A stretch of 64,000 nucleotides of DNA, from assembly GCA_049578545.1 (NCBI GenBank), contig JBAUMF010000117.1, positions 42,047 through 106,046 on the forward strand, read 5' to 3'. Under the pieces are notes generated by a model that was not told where the DNA came from, made no database searches, and worked only from the letters and a program-made list of their open reading frames with translations. Below are positions 25,810-37,517 of this stretch, in pieces (positions within the stretch are counted from its first letter, which is position 1; every line of letters starts with the position of its first letter). Origin of the DNA: DASQBT01 sp049578545 (GTDB lineage: Bacteria; Pseudomonadota; Gammaproteobacteria; Burkholderiales; Thiobacillaceae). The position numbers were made by a program, and so were the translations under genes.

Positions 25810-27471
25810 CTACTGGCCCGCCGTCTGATCCCGCATCCGCTTGTAGGCATTGATCAGCCCATTGGTTGAACAGTCATGCTTTGTCGACGGCGTGGGGGTG
25901 GACAGGTCTTCTTCAACAATCTTGGTCAATTGCTTGCCGTATTCCACACCCCACTGGTCAAAGGGGTTGATATCCCACACCATTCCTTCAACGAAGGTCT
26001 TGTGTTCGTAGGCCGCAAGCAGTGCGCCCAGGGTATGAGGGTCGAGACGGCGCAGCAACATCATGTTGCTGGGCCGGTTGCCGGGAAACAGTTTGTGCGG
26101 CAGCAGAGCCTTGGTCTCCTTGGCTGAAAGCCCCTGGGCTTTCATTTCAGCTCTTGCTTCCTCTGCCGTCTTGCCTCGCATCAGCGCTTCCATCTGCGCC
26201 AGGCAATTGGCCAGCAACAGGTCATGCATGCGGGCATTGGCATCGGGTGGCTCGGCCACAGCGATGAAATCCGCAGGGATGAGGTGTGTGCCCTGGTGTA
26301 GCAGTTGGAAATAGGCATGCTGCCCACAGTTGCCCAGTCCACCCCAATAGACGGGACTGGTTGCATACTCCACGGGCAGACCTTGGGTCGTGATGGCTTT
26401 GCCGTTGCTTTCCATCGCCAACTGCTGGATAAAGGCAGCCAGCCTCGACAGGCGCAGGTCATAGGGCAGGATGGCATGAGTGCGGGCATCAAAAAAGTTG
26501 GCGTACCAGACTGACAGCAGGGCCATGATGACTGGCATGTTCTGGCTGAACGGGGTTTCCCGAAAGTGCCGGTCCATCGCATGCGCGCCTGCCAGCAGTT
26601 CCCGGAAGCGGGCCATGCCAATGCTTAACGCAATGCTCATGCCCACGGCGGACCACAAGGAATAGCGGCCACCGACCCAATCCCAGAAAACGAACATGTT
26701 GGCGGGTGCAATGCCGAACTGTTCGACTGCGGCCGCGTTGGTGGAAATGGCGATGAAATGTTTCGCCACGGCCTGCTCGCTGCCAAGTTTTGCAACCAGC
26801 CAGCTTCGCGCCGCGTTGGCGTTCGCAAGGGTTTCCTGGGTGGTGAAGGTTTTGGAGACCACAACAAACAATGTCGTTTCCGCGTCGACCCCCTCCAGCA
26901 CGGCATTGATTGCGCGTGGGTCGATGGTGTAGGCGAACTGGCTTCGAATGCCTGGCATCGCATAGGGGTTAAGGGCGGAGATCACCAGGGCCGGCCCGAG
27001 ATCCGATCCACCGATGCCAATGTTGACGATATCCGTAATGCGTTTTCCCGTGTAACCCAGCCACTCGCCCTCATGCACGGTTTTGACGAACGCTTCCATC
27101 TTGTCCAGCACCTGGTGAACGGCCTTGCGCGCGTCAATTCCATCCACGCGCAGCGCGCTCTTTTGGGGATCGCGCAACAGTGTATGCAGTGCGGCCCGGT
27201 GTTCGGTAAAGTTGAGCTTCTCACCCTGGAACAGACCGGTTATCTTGTGCTTCAGCTTTGCTTGCGTGGCGAGCTGAACCAGCAAGTCGATGGTTTGACG
27301 AGTAATAATATTCTTTGAGTAATCGAATAGAATGCCGCAGGCTTCCAGGGAAAATCGATCATGACGACTTGGATCAATGAAGAACATTTCACGCATGGGC
27401 ATGCGCTTGACATTGCGACGATGGTACTTAAGGGCCTGCCAGGCGGGACTGGTGGTCAATGTGTTGGACAT
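25810..27471 (-). CDS. pgi: Glucose-6-phosphate isomerase
   Basis: A 553-residue PGI, interconverting glucose-6-phosphate and fructose-6-phosphate. Family signatures are present: NIGIGGSDLGP near residues 150-160, VVSKTFTTQETLAN near 208, VGGRYSLWSAVGMS near 265, the catalytic Glu-containing ESNGKAITTQG and GQHAYFQLLHQG near 385, and the final catalytic Lys near YGKQL. Length is normal for the bacterial form. It is transcribed away from the glucan phosphorylase gene, so the two share a 336-base divergent gap. Its place beside glgP, gnd, zwf and pgl fits routing of glycogen-derived sugar. Confidence 0.97.
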   Translation of the reverse strand: MSNTLTTSPAWQALKYHRRNVKRMPMREMFFIDPSRHDRFSLEACGILFDYSKNIITRQTIDLLVQLATQAKLKHKITGLFQGEKLNFTEHRAALHTLLRDPQKSALRVDGIDARKAVHQVLDKMEAFVKTVHEGEWLGYTGKRITDIVNIGIGGSDLGPALVISALNPYAMPGIRSQFAYTIDPRAINAVLEGVDAETTLFVVVSKTFTTQETLANANAARSWLVAKLGSEQAVAKHFIAISTNAAAVEQFGIAPANMFVFWDWVGGRYSLWSAVGMSIALSIGMARFRELLAGAHAMDRHFRETPFSQNMPVIMALLSVWYANFFDARTHAILPYDLRLSRLAAFIQQLAMESNGKAITTQGLPVEYATSPVYWGGLGNCGQHAYFQLLHQGTHLIPADFIAVAEPPDANARMHDLLLANCLAQMEALMRGKTAEEARAEMKAQGLSAKETKALLPHKLFPGNRPSNMMLLRRLDPHTLGALLAAYEHKTFVEGMVWDINPFDQWGVEYGKQLTKIVEEDLSTPTPSTKHDCSTNGLINAYKRMRDQTAGQ

Positions 27472-27807
27472 GTGCGTTTCCGTTTATCGTGCGCTAATCG
27501 TTGGCAAAAATGCGACATTGTGGGGCAAGGTGCATCCAGAGTGTTTGCTGTCGCGAATTCGAGCCTTTCTTGATGAGGCTGACTATAAGGATAAAGCCAT
27601 GCAGCGTCCATACCAAGGTTCAAGGATGTCGCTGACTTTACCGATGTATAGGGCATTGCGTGATAGGTTGGACCTTCATTAGTTTCGATGGCAAGGGTAT
27701 CCTGACAGCATCAATGCGTTCAGGCAAAACCCGTGCCTGTGCAGGAAGTGAAAATAATCGCGACCGGGGATGATTCTTGTCGCAGGCCCGCTAGGAGTGA
27801 GTTACTG
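27472..27807. other. Divergent pgi/glgP regulatory gap
   Basis: About 336 bases between the pgi and glgP starts. Short reading frames here look random. It must hold promoters for both directions, but no confident -35/-10 pair or operator is visible to me. Confidence 0.45.
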
Positions 27808-30372
<2,565 letters not shown>

Positions 30373-30391
30373 CTTTATAAAGGAAAAAGCC

Positions 30392-31318
30392 ATGCAAATC
30401 GGCATTTATGGCCTCGGCAAAATGGGGGCGAACATGGCTCGCCGGCTTGCGCGGAGCGGGGTAACACCCGCGTTGCTTAACCGTACTTTTCAGGTCAGCG
30501 AAGACCTTGCGAAGGAAACCGGCGGGCAGGCATGTGGGGACGAACAGGCCTGGATCGACAGCCTTGATGCGCCGCGCATTGCCTGGCTCATGCTGCCTGC
30601 AGGCGAGGTAACCGAAACCGCAATTCAAACCCTCCGACCCAAACTGAAGGCGGGCGACATACTCGTCAATGGTGCCAATGGTTACTACCAGGACGCCCAG
30701 CGCCACGCCAAACTACTGGGTGAGAGCGGCATCCTGTTCATGGATGCGGGCGTGTCCGGTGGTATATGGGGCCTGGAAAACGGCTATGCCCTGATGGTGG
30801 GCGGTGAAGAAGAAGCAGTAGCTGCGCTCCAACCCTATCTCAAGATACTCGCCCCCGCACCCGACAAGGGCTGGCTGCATTGCGGTCCGGCCGGTTCTGG
30901 CCATTTCGTCAAGATGATTCACAACGGCATCGAGTACGGCATGATGCAGGCCTTTGCCGAAGGCTTTGCGCTAATGCAGGGCAAGACTGAATTCCGTCTC
31001 GATCTCGCGGCAATCGCCGAGATGTGGCGCCATGGCAGCGTGGTCCGTTCCTGGCTGCTGGATTTGAGTGCCGAGTTCCTTGCCCACGACAGCACCCTTG
31101 CTGATGTATCCACCTTGGTGGCAGATTCCGGCGAAGGCCGCTGGACTGTGCTGGAGTCAGTCTACCAAGGTATCCCGGCACCGGTCATGAGTCTGGCACT
31201 GATGTCGCGCTTCGACAGCCAGGGCAAGGGCGATTTCGGTAACAAGATGCTGGCCAAAATGCGTCAGGCCTTTGGCGGTCATGCCTTGGGGAATCAGACG
31301 CAGCGTGGTGCAAAATGA
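30392..31318 (+). CDS. gnd: 6-phosphogluconate dehydrogenase, short (decarboxylating) form
   Basis: A 308-residue enzyme that oxidatively decarboxylates 6-phosphogluconate to ribulose-5-phosphate. The N-terminal Rossmann motif is GLGKMGANMARRL; substrate motifs are DAGVSGGIWGLENGYALMVGG, SGHFVKMIHNGIEYGMMQ (catalytic Lys/Asn) and the C-terminal MSLALMSRFDSQ. At about 300 residues it is the short GndA-like subclass, often NAD-preferring, rather than the 470-residue form. The ATG has AAAGGAAAA just upstream. Its end overlaps zwf as ATGA, so gnd and zwf are coupled. Confidence 0.93.
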   Translation: MQIGIYGLGKMGANMARRLARSGVTPALLNRTFQVSEDLAKETGGQACGDEQAWIDSLDAPRIAWLMLPAGEVTETAIQTLRPKLKAGDILVNGANGYYQDAQRHAKLLGESGILFMDAGVSGGIWGLENGYALMVGGEEEAVAALQPYLKILAPAPDKGWLHCGPAGSGHFVKMIHNGIEYGMMQAFAEGFALMQGKTEFRLDLAAIAEMWRHGSVVRSWLLDLSAEFLAHDSTLADVSTLVADSGEGRWTVLESVYQGIPAPVMSLALMSRFDSQGKGDFGNKMLAKMRQAFGGHALGNQTQRGAK

Positions 31319-32799
31319 ATGCCTTTGTCCCCGATACACCCTGTGTCTTCGTCATCTTCGGGGCCACCGGCAATCTGGCCTCCAACAAATTGCTGCCCGC
31401 GCTGTACAGCCTGGAACGCGAGGCCAGCCTGCCGGAACACCTCAGTTTTATTGCTTATTCTCGCCGTCCATGGAGTGACGAAGAGTGGCGCAACTATTTG
31501 CGCGAGCTATTGCAGGAAAAGGTGGGCGAGCGTTTTGACGAAATCATTTGTACACGTTTTGCGGCGCGCTTTCATTATCTCGGTGGAGATCTTTACAAAC
31601 CCGAGGATTACAGAAGTCTGGCCGAACTGCTGGGCCTGCAGAAGGAAGGCGGGGTTTGCACCAGCGTGGTGTTCTATCTCGCCATCAAACCGGCGGAATT
31701 CAGTGTGGTAGTCAACAACCTTAGCCTGGCAGGACTTAATAATGGCTCGTCATGGCGCCGTGTGGTGATCGAAAAGCCATTCGGCGAAGACATCGAAAGC
31801 GCACGCACACTGAACCAGCTTCTGCACAAGCATTTTAATGAAGACCAGATCTACCGCATTGATCACTTCATGGGCAAGGAAACCGTGCAGAACCTGCTGG
31901 TATTCCGTTTTGCCAACACCCTGATCGAACCGCTGTGGAACCGCAGCTATATCGACCATGTGCAGATCACCGTGGCGGAAAGCATCGGCATCGAGGGCCG
32001 CGCCGATTATTACGACAAGGCCGGCGCGCTGCGCGACATGCTGCAAAACCACATGATGCAGCTCGTTACCATGGTGGCCATGGAGCCGCCTGCCGCGCTT
32101 GAAGCCGATGCGCTACATGACGAGAAGGTCAAGGTGCTGCGCTCGATTCGGCCGATTAGCCGGCGTGCGGTCAATGCCCATGCATTCCGGGCGCAATATG
32201 CCCAGGGCCAGATCAACGGCAAGACGGTGGCGGGTTATGCCGCCGAACCCGGTGTCGAACCCAACTCCACCACTGAAACCTATGCGGCGATCAAGTTGTA
32301 CATCGACAACTGGCGCTGGCGCGGAGTGCCGTTTTACCTGCGCACCGGCAAGCGTCTCACCGAGCAGAGTTCGCTCATTGCCATCCGTTTCAGGCAGCCG
32401 CCGCAGATGCTGTTTCGCGAAACTCCGCTGGAATCGATTGAGCCAAACTGGATTGTGCTATCGCTGCAGCCGGATGAAAGCATGCACATGGAAATTCATG
32501 CACGCCAGCCAGGCCAGGCCATGAATACCCGCGTGCTGCAATTGAATGCCAGCTACCGCAAAGTCCACGAGACCCCCCTCGATGCCTACGAGACATTGCT
32601 GCTCGATGTCATCGAAGGCGACCGTTCCCTGTTCCTGCGTTTCGACGAAGTCGAATGGGCCTGGCGCGTGGTCGATCCGATCCTCAAGCAATGGGCACTT
32701 GACCAGGACTACATCCACACCTACCCGGCCGGAACCTGGGGGCCGCCGGAAGCGAATCGCCTGTTTGATCATGAGGACCATGACTGGCGCAACCAGTAA
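31315..32799 (+). CDS. zwf: Glucose-6-phosphate 1-dehydrogenase
   Basis: A 494-residue G6PDH making 6-phosphogluconolactone and NADPH, the entry to the oxidative pentose phosphate pathway. The cofactor motif is FGATGNLASNKLLPAL (the GASGDLA counterpart, with N for D); the substrate motif is RIDHFMGKETVQNLLVFRF near residues 180-198; EKPFGED and a late YETLLLDVIEGD complete the family pattern. It overlaps gnd by 4 bases upstream and pgl by about 20 bases downstream, giving a compact gnd-zwf-pgl operon behind glgP. Confidence 0.97.
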   Translation: MNAFVPDTPCVFVIFGATGNLASNKLLPALYSLEREASLPEHLSFIAYSRRPWSDEEWRNYLRELLQEKVGERFDEIICTRFAARFHYLGGDLYKPEDYRSLAELLGLQKEGGVCTSVVFYLAIKPAEFSVVVNNLSLAGLNNGSSWRRVVIEKPFGEDIESARTLNQLLHKHFNEDQIYRIDHFMGKETVQNLLVFRFANTLIEPLWNRSYIDHVQITVAESIGIEGRADYYDKAGALRDMLQNHMMQLVTMVAMEPPAALEADALHDEKVKVLRSIRPISRRAVNAHAFRAQYAQGQINGKTVAGYAAEPGVEPNSTTETYAAIKLYIDNWRWRGVPFYLRTGKRLTEQSSLIAIRFRQPPQMLFRETPLESIEPNWIVLSLQPDESMHMEIHARQPGQAMNTRVLQLNASYRKVHETPLDAYETLLLDVIEGDRSLFLRFDEVEWAWRVVDPILKQWALDQDYIHTYPAGTWGPPEANRLFDHEDHDWRNQ

Positions 32800-33472
32800 A
32801 ACATGGAGGGTCTTTCCGGACAGCGAGACGCTCGCCACTGAGCTTTCCCAAGCCATCCTAGCCGAAGCGCGAGCCTGCATCGGGCAACGCGGACGCTTCA
32901 TGCTGGTGCTGGCCGGCGGCACTACACCCCACCTCGTCTACTCCAGGCTCGCACACGCAAACACGGATTGGAGCCTCTGGCATGTCTGGTTTGGCGACGA
33001 GCGCTGCTACCGGTTCGGACACCCTGAGCGCAACGACACCATGGCGCGCACTGCGCTGCTGCAACGCGTGCCGATTCCTGGGCGCAATGTTCATCCGATC
33101 TCCGGCGCAGGTTGGGGGCCGGAGGCGGCCGCCCGAAGCTATGCGGAAGTGTTACCCAAAGGTGCGTTCGATTTGACATTGTTGGGCCTGGGTGAGGATG
33201 GGCATACTGCCAGCCTGTTTCCCGGCAACGAGTGGGGCGAAAGCGAGCTGTCGCCCACCGTGTTGCCAGTGAGGAATGCGCCCAAGCTGCCGGCGGAGCG
33301 GGTCAGCCTGTCGGCGTTTCGGCTGAGCAAGAGCCGCAAGGTTATCTTCATCGTAACGGGTGCCGGTAAAGCCGATGCAGTCGCACGATGGAAGAATGGC
33401 GATGCGATTCCGGCGTCGTCCATTCATGCGCCGCAGATGGAAGTGTGGCTTGATCAGGCGGCAGCAGGGTGA
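32780..33472 (+). CDS. pgl: 6-phosphogluconolactonase
   Basis: About 230 residues of the DevB/SOL lactonase family, which hydrolyses 6-phosphogluconolactone. Signatures are LAGGTTPHLVYSRLA, WFGDERC, PERNDTMARTALL and LTLLGLGEDGHTASLFPG, with the conserved His-Thr and Asp positions. Two ATG starts lie inside the zwf end (32771 and 32780); I chose 32780 because AGGA precedes it, but either could be used. Downstream begins a convergent region with a dispersed repeat. Confidence 0.93.
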   Translation: MTGATSKTWRVFPDSETLATELSQAILAEARACIGQRGRFMLVLAGGTTPHLVYSRLAHANTDWSLWHVWFGDERCYRFGHPERNDTMARTALLQRVPIPGRNVHPISGAGWGPEAAARSYAEVLPKGAFDLTLLGLGEDGHTASLFPGNEWGESELSPTVLPVRNAPKLPAERVSLSAFRLSKSRKVIFIVTGAGKADAVARWKNGDAIPASSIHAPQMEVWLDQAAAG

Positions 33473-33527
33473 ACGCTGCACTTCCGCGCAAGGCCGCCAT
33501 TGGGAACGCGATCCAGCGTTTAGCCCC

Positions 33528-33561
33528 AAGGCCGAAGGCCGTCGCGGGACGTAATCCAGCA
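33528..33561. repeat. Dispersed intergenic repeat, copy 2
   Basis: A 34-base stretch beginning AAGGCCGAAGGCCG and ending TAATCCAGCA. It matches copy 3 at 42862-42895 at 29 of 34 positions. It sits between convergent gene ends. Confidence 0.5.
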
Positions 33562-33643
33562 ATGAATTGGTTTCGATTAAAGCAGTCCAAGCTTGGCCGC
33601 TCAAATGACTTGCTCCACGGGGCGGCTCACTCCCAGTTGCCAG

Positions 33644-33940
33644 CTAACCGCCTGCGATGGCAGTTACGATGAGAAAGGGCTCCCCACCGGATGCGACCTC
33701 CTCGGGCAGTGGGGTATCCGGAGGCGTATGCGACAGATCCTCCTGACAGGCGAAGAAACGCACCATGGGCCGACGCAACTGCGTGACATGGTCGCGGATC
33801 GCTCCCTCCAGCATCGGGTAACGCGCCTCGAGCGCGTTGAGCACCGACTGCTGCGTGACTGCACCAGCGACATCGAGTTGAATTTCGGCATCAACGTGCG
33901 CCAGTAGTTGCAGCTGATGGGGGAGGATGACCCGGATCAT
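33644..33940 (-). CDS. MoaD/ThiS-like ubiquitin-fold protein ending in Gly-Gly
   Basis: A 98-residue protein. It starts MIRVILPHQLQLLAH, a short beta-hairpin opening typical of MoaD-like beta-grasp domains, has a VLNALEARYPML helix, then FFACQEDLS as the long loop, and ends EPFLIVTAIAGG. The terminal diglycine is the activation site that E1-like ThiF/MoeB enzymes adenylate in MoaD, ThiS and CysO. Its ATG overlaps the propeller gene's stop as ATGA, so the two are made together. No E1-like or moaE gene is in the window. Role in sulfur transfer or protein modification is inferred, not shown. Confidence 0.75.
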   Translation of the reverse strand: MIRVILPHQLQLLAHVDAEIQLDVAGAVTQQSVLNALEARYPMLEGAIRDHVTQLRRPMVRFFACQEDLSHTPPDTPLPEEVASGGEPFLIVTAIAGG

Positions 33941-35052
33941 GGGAGCGTTTGCACCTCCACGGACAGCACTGCCGGGAGGTCTCGAACAATGGGAGCCCAG
34001 CTGTCTCCGGCATCGGCTGAGGCGTACACCTGTCCACCGGTGGTGCCGAAGTACACGCCGCACGCATCGAGCGAGTCGACCGCCAATGCGTCGCGCAGCA
34101 CGTTGACGTAGCAATCCCGCTGCGGCAGGCCCTTGGTGAGCGGCTCCCACTCGCTTCCTCCGGTGCGGCTGCGGTAGACGCGCAGCCTGCCATCGGGCGG
34201 GTAATGCTCGGCGTCGCTCTTGATCGGGACGACATAGATGGTGTCGGGTTCGTGTGCGTGAACGTCGATCACAAAACCGAAGTCGCTAGGCAGGTTGCCG
34301 CTGATCTCCTGCCACGACTCGCCGGCATCGTCGCTGCGCATGACGTCCCAGTGCTTCTGCATGAACAGCACGTTGGGGCGTGAGGGGTGCATGGCGATGC
34401 GATGTACGCAGTGGCCGACCTCGGCAGTCGGATCGGGAATATAGAGAGAATGCAGTCCCCGATTGATCGGCCGCCAGGTGTTGCCGGCGTCGTCGCTCCT
34501 GAACACGCCGGCGGCGGAAATCGCGATGAAGATTCGCTGTGGGTTGCCGGGGTCCAGAAGAATGGTGTGCAGGCACATCCCGCCGGCGCCAGGTGCCCAG
34601 CGCGGCCCAGATTCATGCCTGCGCAGGCCGGCGAGTTCCTGCCAGGTTTGCGCGCCATCGGTGGAGCGGAACAAGGCGGCGTCCTCGACTCCCGCATAGA
34701 CGGTGTCCGCATCGGCCGGAGAGGGTTCGAGATGCCACACCCGCTTGAACTCCCAGGGGCGAGGCGTGCCGTCGTACCACTGGTGTATGCCGGGCGTGCC
34801 GTCGTAGTCGAACTTGTTGCCCACGGTTTCCCAGGTCTTGCCACCGTCGTTGGAGCGCGGGAGCATCTGACCGAACCAGCCATTCGATTGTGACGCGTAG
34901 AGGCGGTTCGGGTCGACCGGCGAGCCCTTCAGGTGGTAGACCTCCCAGCCGCCGAAGTGCGGGCCGCTGACATCCCACTTCTGGCGCTTGCCATCCGACT
35001 CCAGGATGAAGGCGCCTTTGCGTGTGCCCACCAGAACTCGTACTCTGCTCAT
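33937..35052 (-). CDS. Asp-box beta-propeller protein (sialidase/VPS10-like)
   Basis: A 371-residue protein built of repeats with Asp-box motifs SxDxGxxW: SNDGGKTWE, STDGAQTWQ, SDDAGNTWR, SDDAGESWQ, SRTGGSEWE and SADAGDSWA. These blocks predict a six- to seven-bladed propeller, as in BNR/sialidase and VPS10-type proteins. There is no signal peptide (start MSRVRVLVGTRKGAFIL), so it is likely cytoplasmic. Catalytic sialidase residues are not recognisable, so the sialidase label describes only fold. A strong AAGGAG ribosome binding site precedes the ATG. It overlaps a MoaD-like gene, which is the only functional clue. Confidence 0.82.
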   Translation of the reverse strand: MSRVRVLVGTRKGAFILESDGKRQKWDVSGPHFGGWEVYHLKGSPVDPNRLYASQSNGWFGQMLPRSNDGGKTWETVGNKFDYDGTPGIHQWYDGTPRPWEFKRVWHLEPSPADADTVYAGVEDAALFRSTDGAQTWQELAGLRRHESGPRWAPGAGGMCLHTILLDPGNPQRIFIAISAAGVFRSDDAGNTWRPINRGLHSLYIPDPTAEVGHCVHRIAMHPSRPNVLFMQKHWDVMRSDDAGESWQEISGNLPSDFGFVIDVHAHEPDTIYVVPIKSDAEHYPPDGRLRVYRSRTGGSEWEPLTKGLPQRDCYVNVLRDALAVDSLDACGVYFGTTGGQVYASADAGDSWAPIVRDLPAVLSVEVQTLP

Positions 35053-35369
35053 TGCGCTCTCCTTCGCCCATGGTTTGCCAGGGTCCCTGTGGCCATCAGT
35101 ATAGAGAACTCCACAGCCGTCGCGATCGCCAGAACCGTCGGCCGCCAGTGATCGAGCCTCTGCGGGTCGCTTCCTTACCCGGATATCAACTTTTGGTGTT
35201 CATCAATGACAATATAGGCGTGTTCACGCATATTTCACGCGTTCACCCCTTCCGCACGCAACCCGCAAACAAGAAGCGCCGCACTATCTTTCCTTTCACC
35301 CTTTTGCGGCAGCGGCTCGAAGGGGAGGTCGAACCCGCGAACAACGCATTGATTTTGGCACCTTGCAAT
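35053..35369. other. Intergenic gap upstream of propeller gene
   Basis: About 317 bases on the 5' side of the propeller gene. The ribosome binding site of that gene (AAGGAGAGCG on the minus strand) lies at the edge. No gene or clear promoter is seen. Confidence 0.45.
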
Positions 35370-35873
35370 CTACCCCGGCTGCCCTGGCGTTTCGAAGCTA
35401 TCCAGCTTGGCAAAAAAGGTATGATGGTCAATGTAATGCGTGCCGTCGCATGAGAATGTCATGTTGATCATGCCATTGATGAGATTAATTGCGGCGTTGC
35501 GCAGATAGATGTTTTCGTCAGTGAGTCGAAGGCGCCTGAACTCCTTGAGAATGCGGTTGATGTCGTGGGCGTCCAGAACTGGCATGCGACCGGCGTGATC
35601 GGTGTCGGGAAACTGCTCGACAAAGCCATCATTGAGTACTTCCTCGCGCACAAACTTCTCGTAGCAAAACGGGTCGCGTGCGAACCAACACGTAAGCTGG
35701 CTTGATGAGTAGTGGATCTTGACATGGAACACCCCCTTGCGCATGAGCATGACTTGCACGATGCCATGCACGCGGTCGATCGATTCATCGAACAGGCTGA
35801 CTGTACGCTGTTGCTCGAACAGGAACGCACGCACCGACGGGTCGCCTTTGATTTGCAGCCATCTCTGCGGCAT
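35370..35873 (-). CDS. Uncharacterised protein
   Basis: About 167 residues from the ATG at 35873 (MPQRWLQIKG). No family recognised. Composition is balanced and protein-like: an internal FLFEQQRTVSLFDESIDR region, a CWFARDPFCYEKFVREEVL region with two Cys, and a late LNDGFVEQF/DAHDINRILKEFRRL helix pair; no membrane helix. It is transcribed toward the propeller gene but separated from it by 317 bases, so I do not assume one operon. An ATG at 35891 in the same frame is the alternative start. Confidence 0.5.
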   Translation of the reverse strand: MPQRWLQIKGDPSVRAFLFEQQRTVSLFDESIDRVHGIVQVMLMRKGVFHVKIHYSSSQLTCWFARDPFCYEKFVREEVLNDGFVEQFPDTDHAGRMPVLDAHDINRILKEFRRLRLTDENIYLRNAAINLINGMINMTFSCDGTHYIDHHTFFAKLDSFETPGQPG

Positions 35874-36116
35874 TTGCCTGCTCCAAAACAAGAATGCATG
35901 AAACGTTGCACTATTCTATGCGCGTTTCGCGCTGTGTCGTCAGCCTAACATCCGGCTGCAGCTCGCCATCAAACAGACAGCCAAGGAAATTGTGGCGTCC
36001 AAAGTTTCCAACAGGCTGAACAGCCAAAAAGGCCCTTTCCGTTCATGTCCCAAACCACATTGTAGCCGTTCAACAAGGGCGTGAACGACGGCTCGACGCA
36101 CCTTGAACGCCCGCTC

Positions 36117-37517
36117 TCAATCACTCGCGACTGGCAGACGGCCGAAGTGTTGAATCAGGCTGCGCAGGTGGTGCGACAGGCCATGGGTAAGTGCGTTGCG
36201 GTCAAGACGCCATTGCCAGTTGCCTTCGTTGGTGCCGGGGGTGTTCATGCGTGCGCGGCTGTCGAGTTGGAGCACGTCCTGCATGGGCAGCATGGCCCAG
36301 GCGCAGGGCGAGGCGAGGACCGCTTCGATCATGGGCCAGGGCATGTCGGACGCGGACTGGTCGAGCTCGATCAGGATCTGCGTCTGCCTGTCGGCGGGCA
36401 GCGATTGCCACCAGCCGAGAGTGGTGTCGTTGTCGTGGGTGCCAGTGTAGATGACGCTATGGGGTTGATGGTTGCCGAACCGGTGGGGATTGTTGGCGTC
36501 GCCTTCGAAGCCGAATTGCAGCACGGTCATGCCGGGCAGGCCGAACTGATGTTTGAGTTCGACGACGTCGTCAGTGATGAGGCCCAGATCTTCCGCGACC
36601 AGTGGCAGAGGGCCGAAGTGGTCAAGCAGGGCTTGCAGCATCCGATCACCTGGTGCTTTGACCCAGCGGCCGCCCTGCGCGGTGGGTTCACTGGCGGGAA
36701 TGTGCCAGGCGGCAGCCAGTCCGCGAAAGTGGTCGATGCGCACCCAGTCATACAGGGAGAGTTGCGTCTTGATGCGGCTGATCCACCAAGCGAAGCCATC
36801 CTGTTCCAGTCTGTCCCAGCGATAGAGCGGGTTGCCCCAGCGCTGCCCGGTGGCGGAAAAATAATCTGGCGGTACGCCGGCGACCTCGATCAGCGCGCCG
36901 TCGCTGTCAAGGCTGAAATACTCAGGATGCACCCAGACATCGGCGCTGTCGTGCGCAACAAAGATCGGCATGTCGCCAAACAGCAGAATGTCTTTCTTCC
37001 GGGCCTTTTCGCGCAGGGCCTGCCAGCGACTGTAGAGCAGAAACTGTTCGAACAGGATATGTTCGATCTGCGCGTTGAGTTCGTGATGTGCCTTATGCAA
37101 TGCGTCCGGCTCACGCAAGCGTATTGGGGCAGGCCACTCGTACCATGGCTGGTTGTATTGCTGTCTGAGCGCCATGAACAAGGCGTAATCGGGCAGCCAG
37201 TCGACCTGGGTGCGGAGGAATTCTGCATAAGCCTCGCGTTGCTGCAGGTCATCAGAGCGCGTGAATGCCAGTCTGGCGTGGTGCACATCGATATCGAGCA
37301 GGGCGGGATTGAGCGCATGTGCGGATGGGCTTTGATAGGGCGAGCCACCGTCCTGTGTAGGCCCCAGTGGCAGGATCTGCCAGATACCGAAACCAGCGGA
37401 AGCAAGCCAGTCGATGAATCGTTCCGCATCATGATTGAGGCAAGCGGATGGCAGCGAGGTTGGATGCAGCAAAATGCCTGCCCGGCGGCCCATGTCGCGG
37501 GCCGGCAGAGGGGTCAT
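36117..37517 (-). CDS. malQ: 4-alpha-glucanotransferase (amylomaltase)
   Basis: A 466-residue GH77 enzyme that shifts maltodextrin units between chains and releases glucose. Key segments: RRAGILLHPTSLPS at the start, FGIWQILPLGPTQDGGSPYQS, GDMPIFVAHDSADVWVHPEYF, RIDHFRGLAAAWHIPA with the nucleophile Asp, VAEDLGLI with the acid/base Glu, and TGTHDNDTTLGWW. At 466 residues it is shorter than E. coli MalQ (about 690) and matches the compact Thermus-type. Its start overlaps the GH57 stop as TAATG in the glgC-GH57-malQ minus-strand run. Confidence 0.95.
   Translation of the reverse strand: MTPLPARDMGRRAGILLHPTSLPSACLNHDAERFIDWLASAGFGIWQILPLGPTQDGGSPYQSPSAHALNPALLDIDVHHARLAFTRSDDLQQREAYAEFLRTQVDWLPDYALFMALRQQYNQPWYEWPAPIRLREPDALHKAHHELNAQIEHILFEQFLLYSRWQALREKARKKDILLFGDMPIFVAHDSADVWVHPEYFSLDSDGALIEVAGVPPDYFSATGQRWGNPLYRWDRLEQDGFAWWISRIKTQLSLYDWVRIDHFRGLAAAWHIPASEPTAQGGRWVKAPGDRMLQALLDHFGPLPLVAEDLGLITDDVVELKHQFGLPGMTVLQFGFEGDANNPHRFGNHQPHSVIYTGTHDNDTTLGWWQSLPADRQTQILIELDQSASDMPWPMIEAVLASPCAWAMLPMQDVLQLDSRARMNTPGTNEGNWQWRLDRNALTHGLSHHLRSLIQHFGRLPVASD

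Noticed and set aside
33937..35052. A true sialidase
   Set aside because: Asp-boxes show the fold only; the arginine triad and catalytic residues of sialidases are not recognisable and there is no signal peptide.
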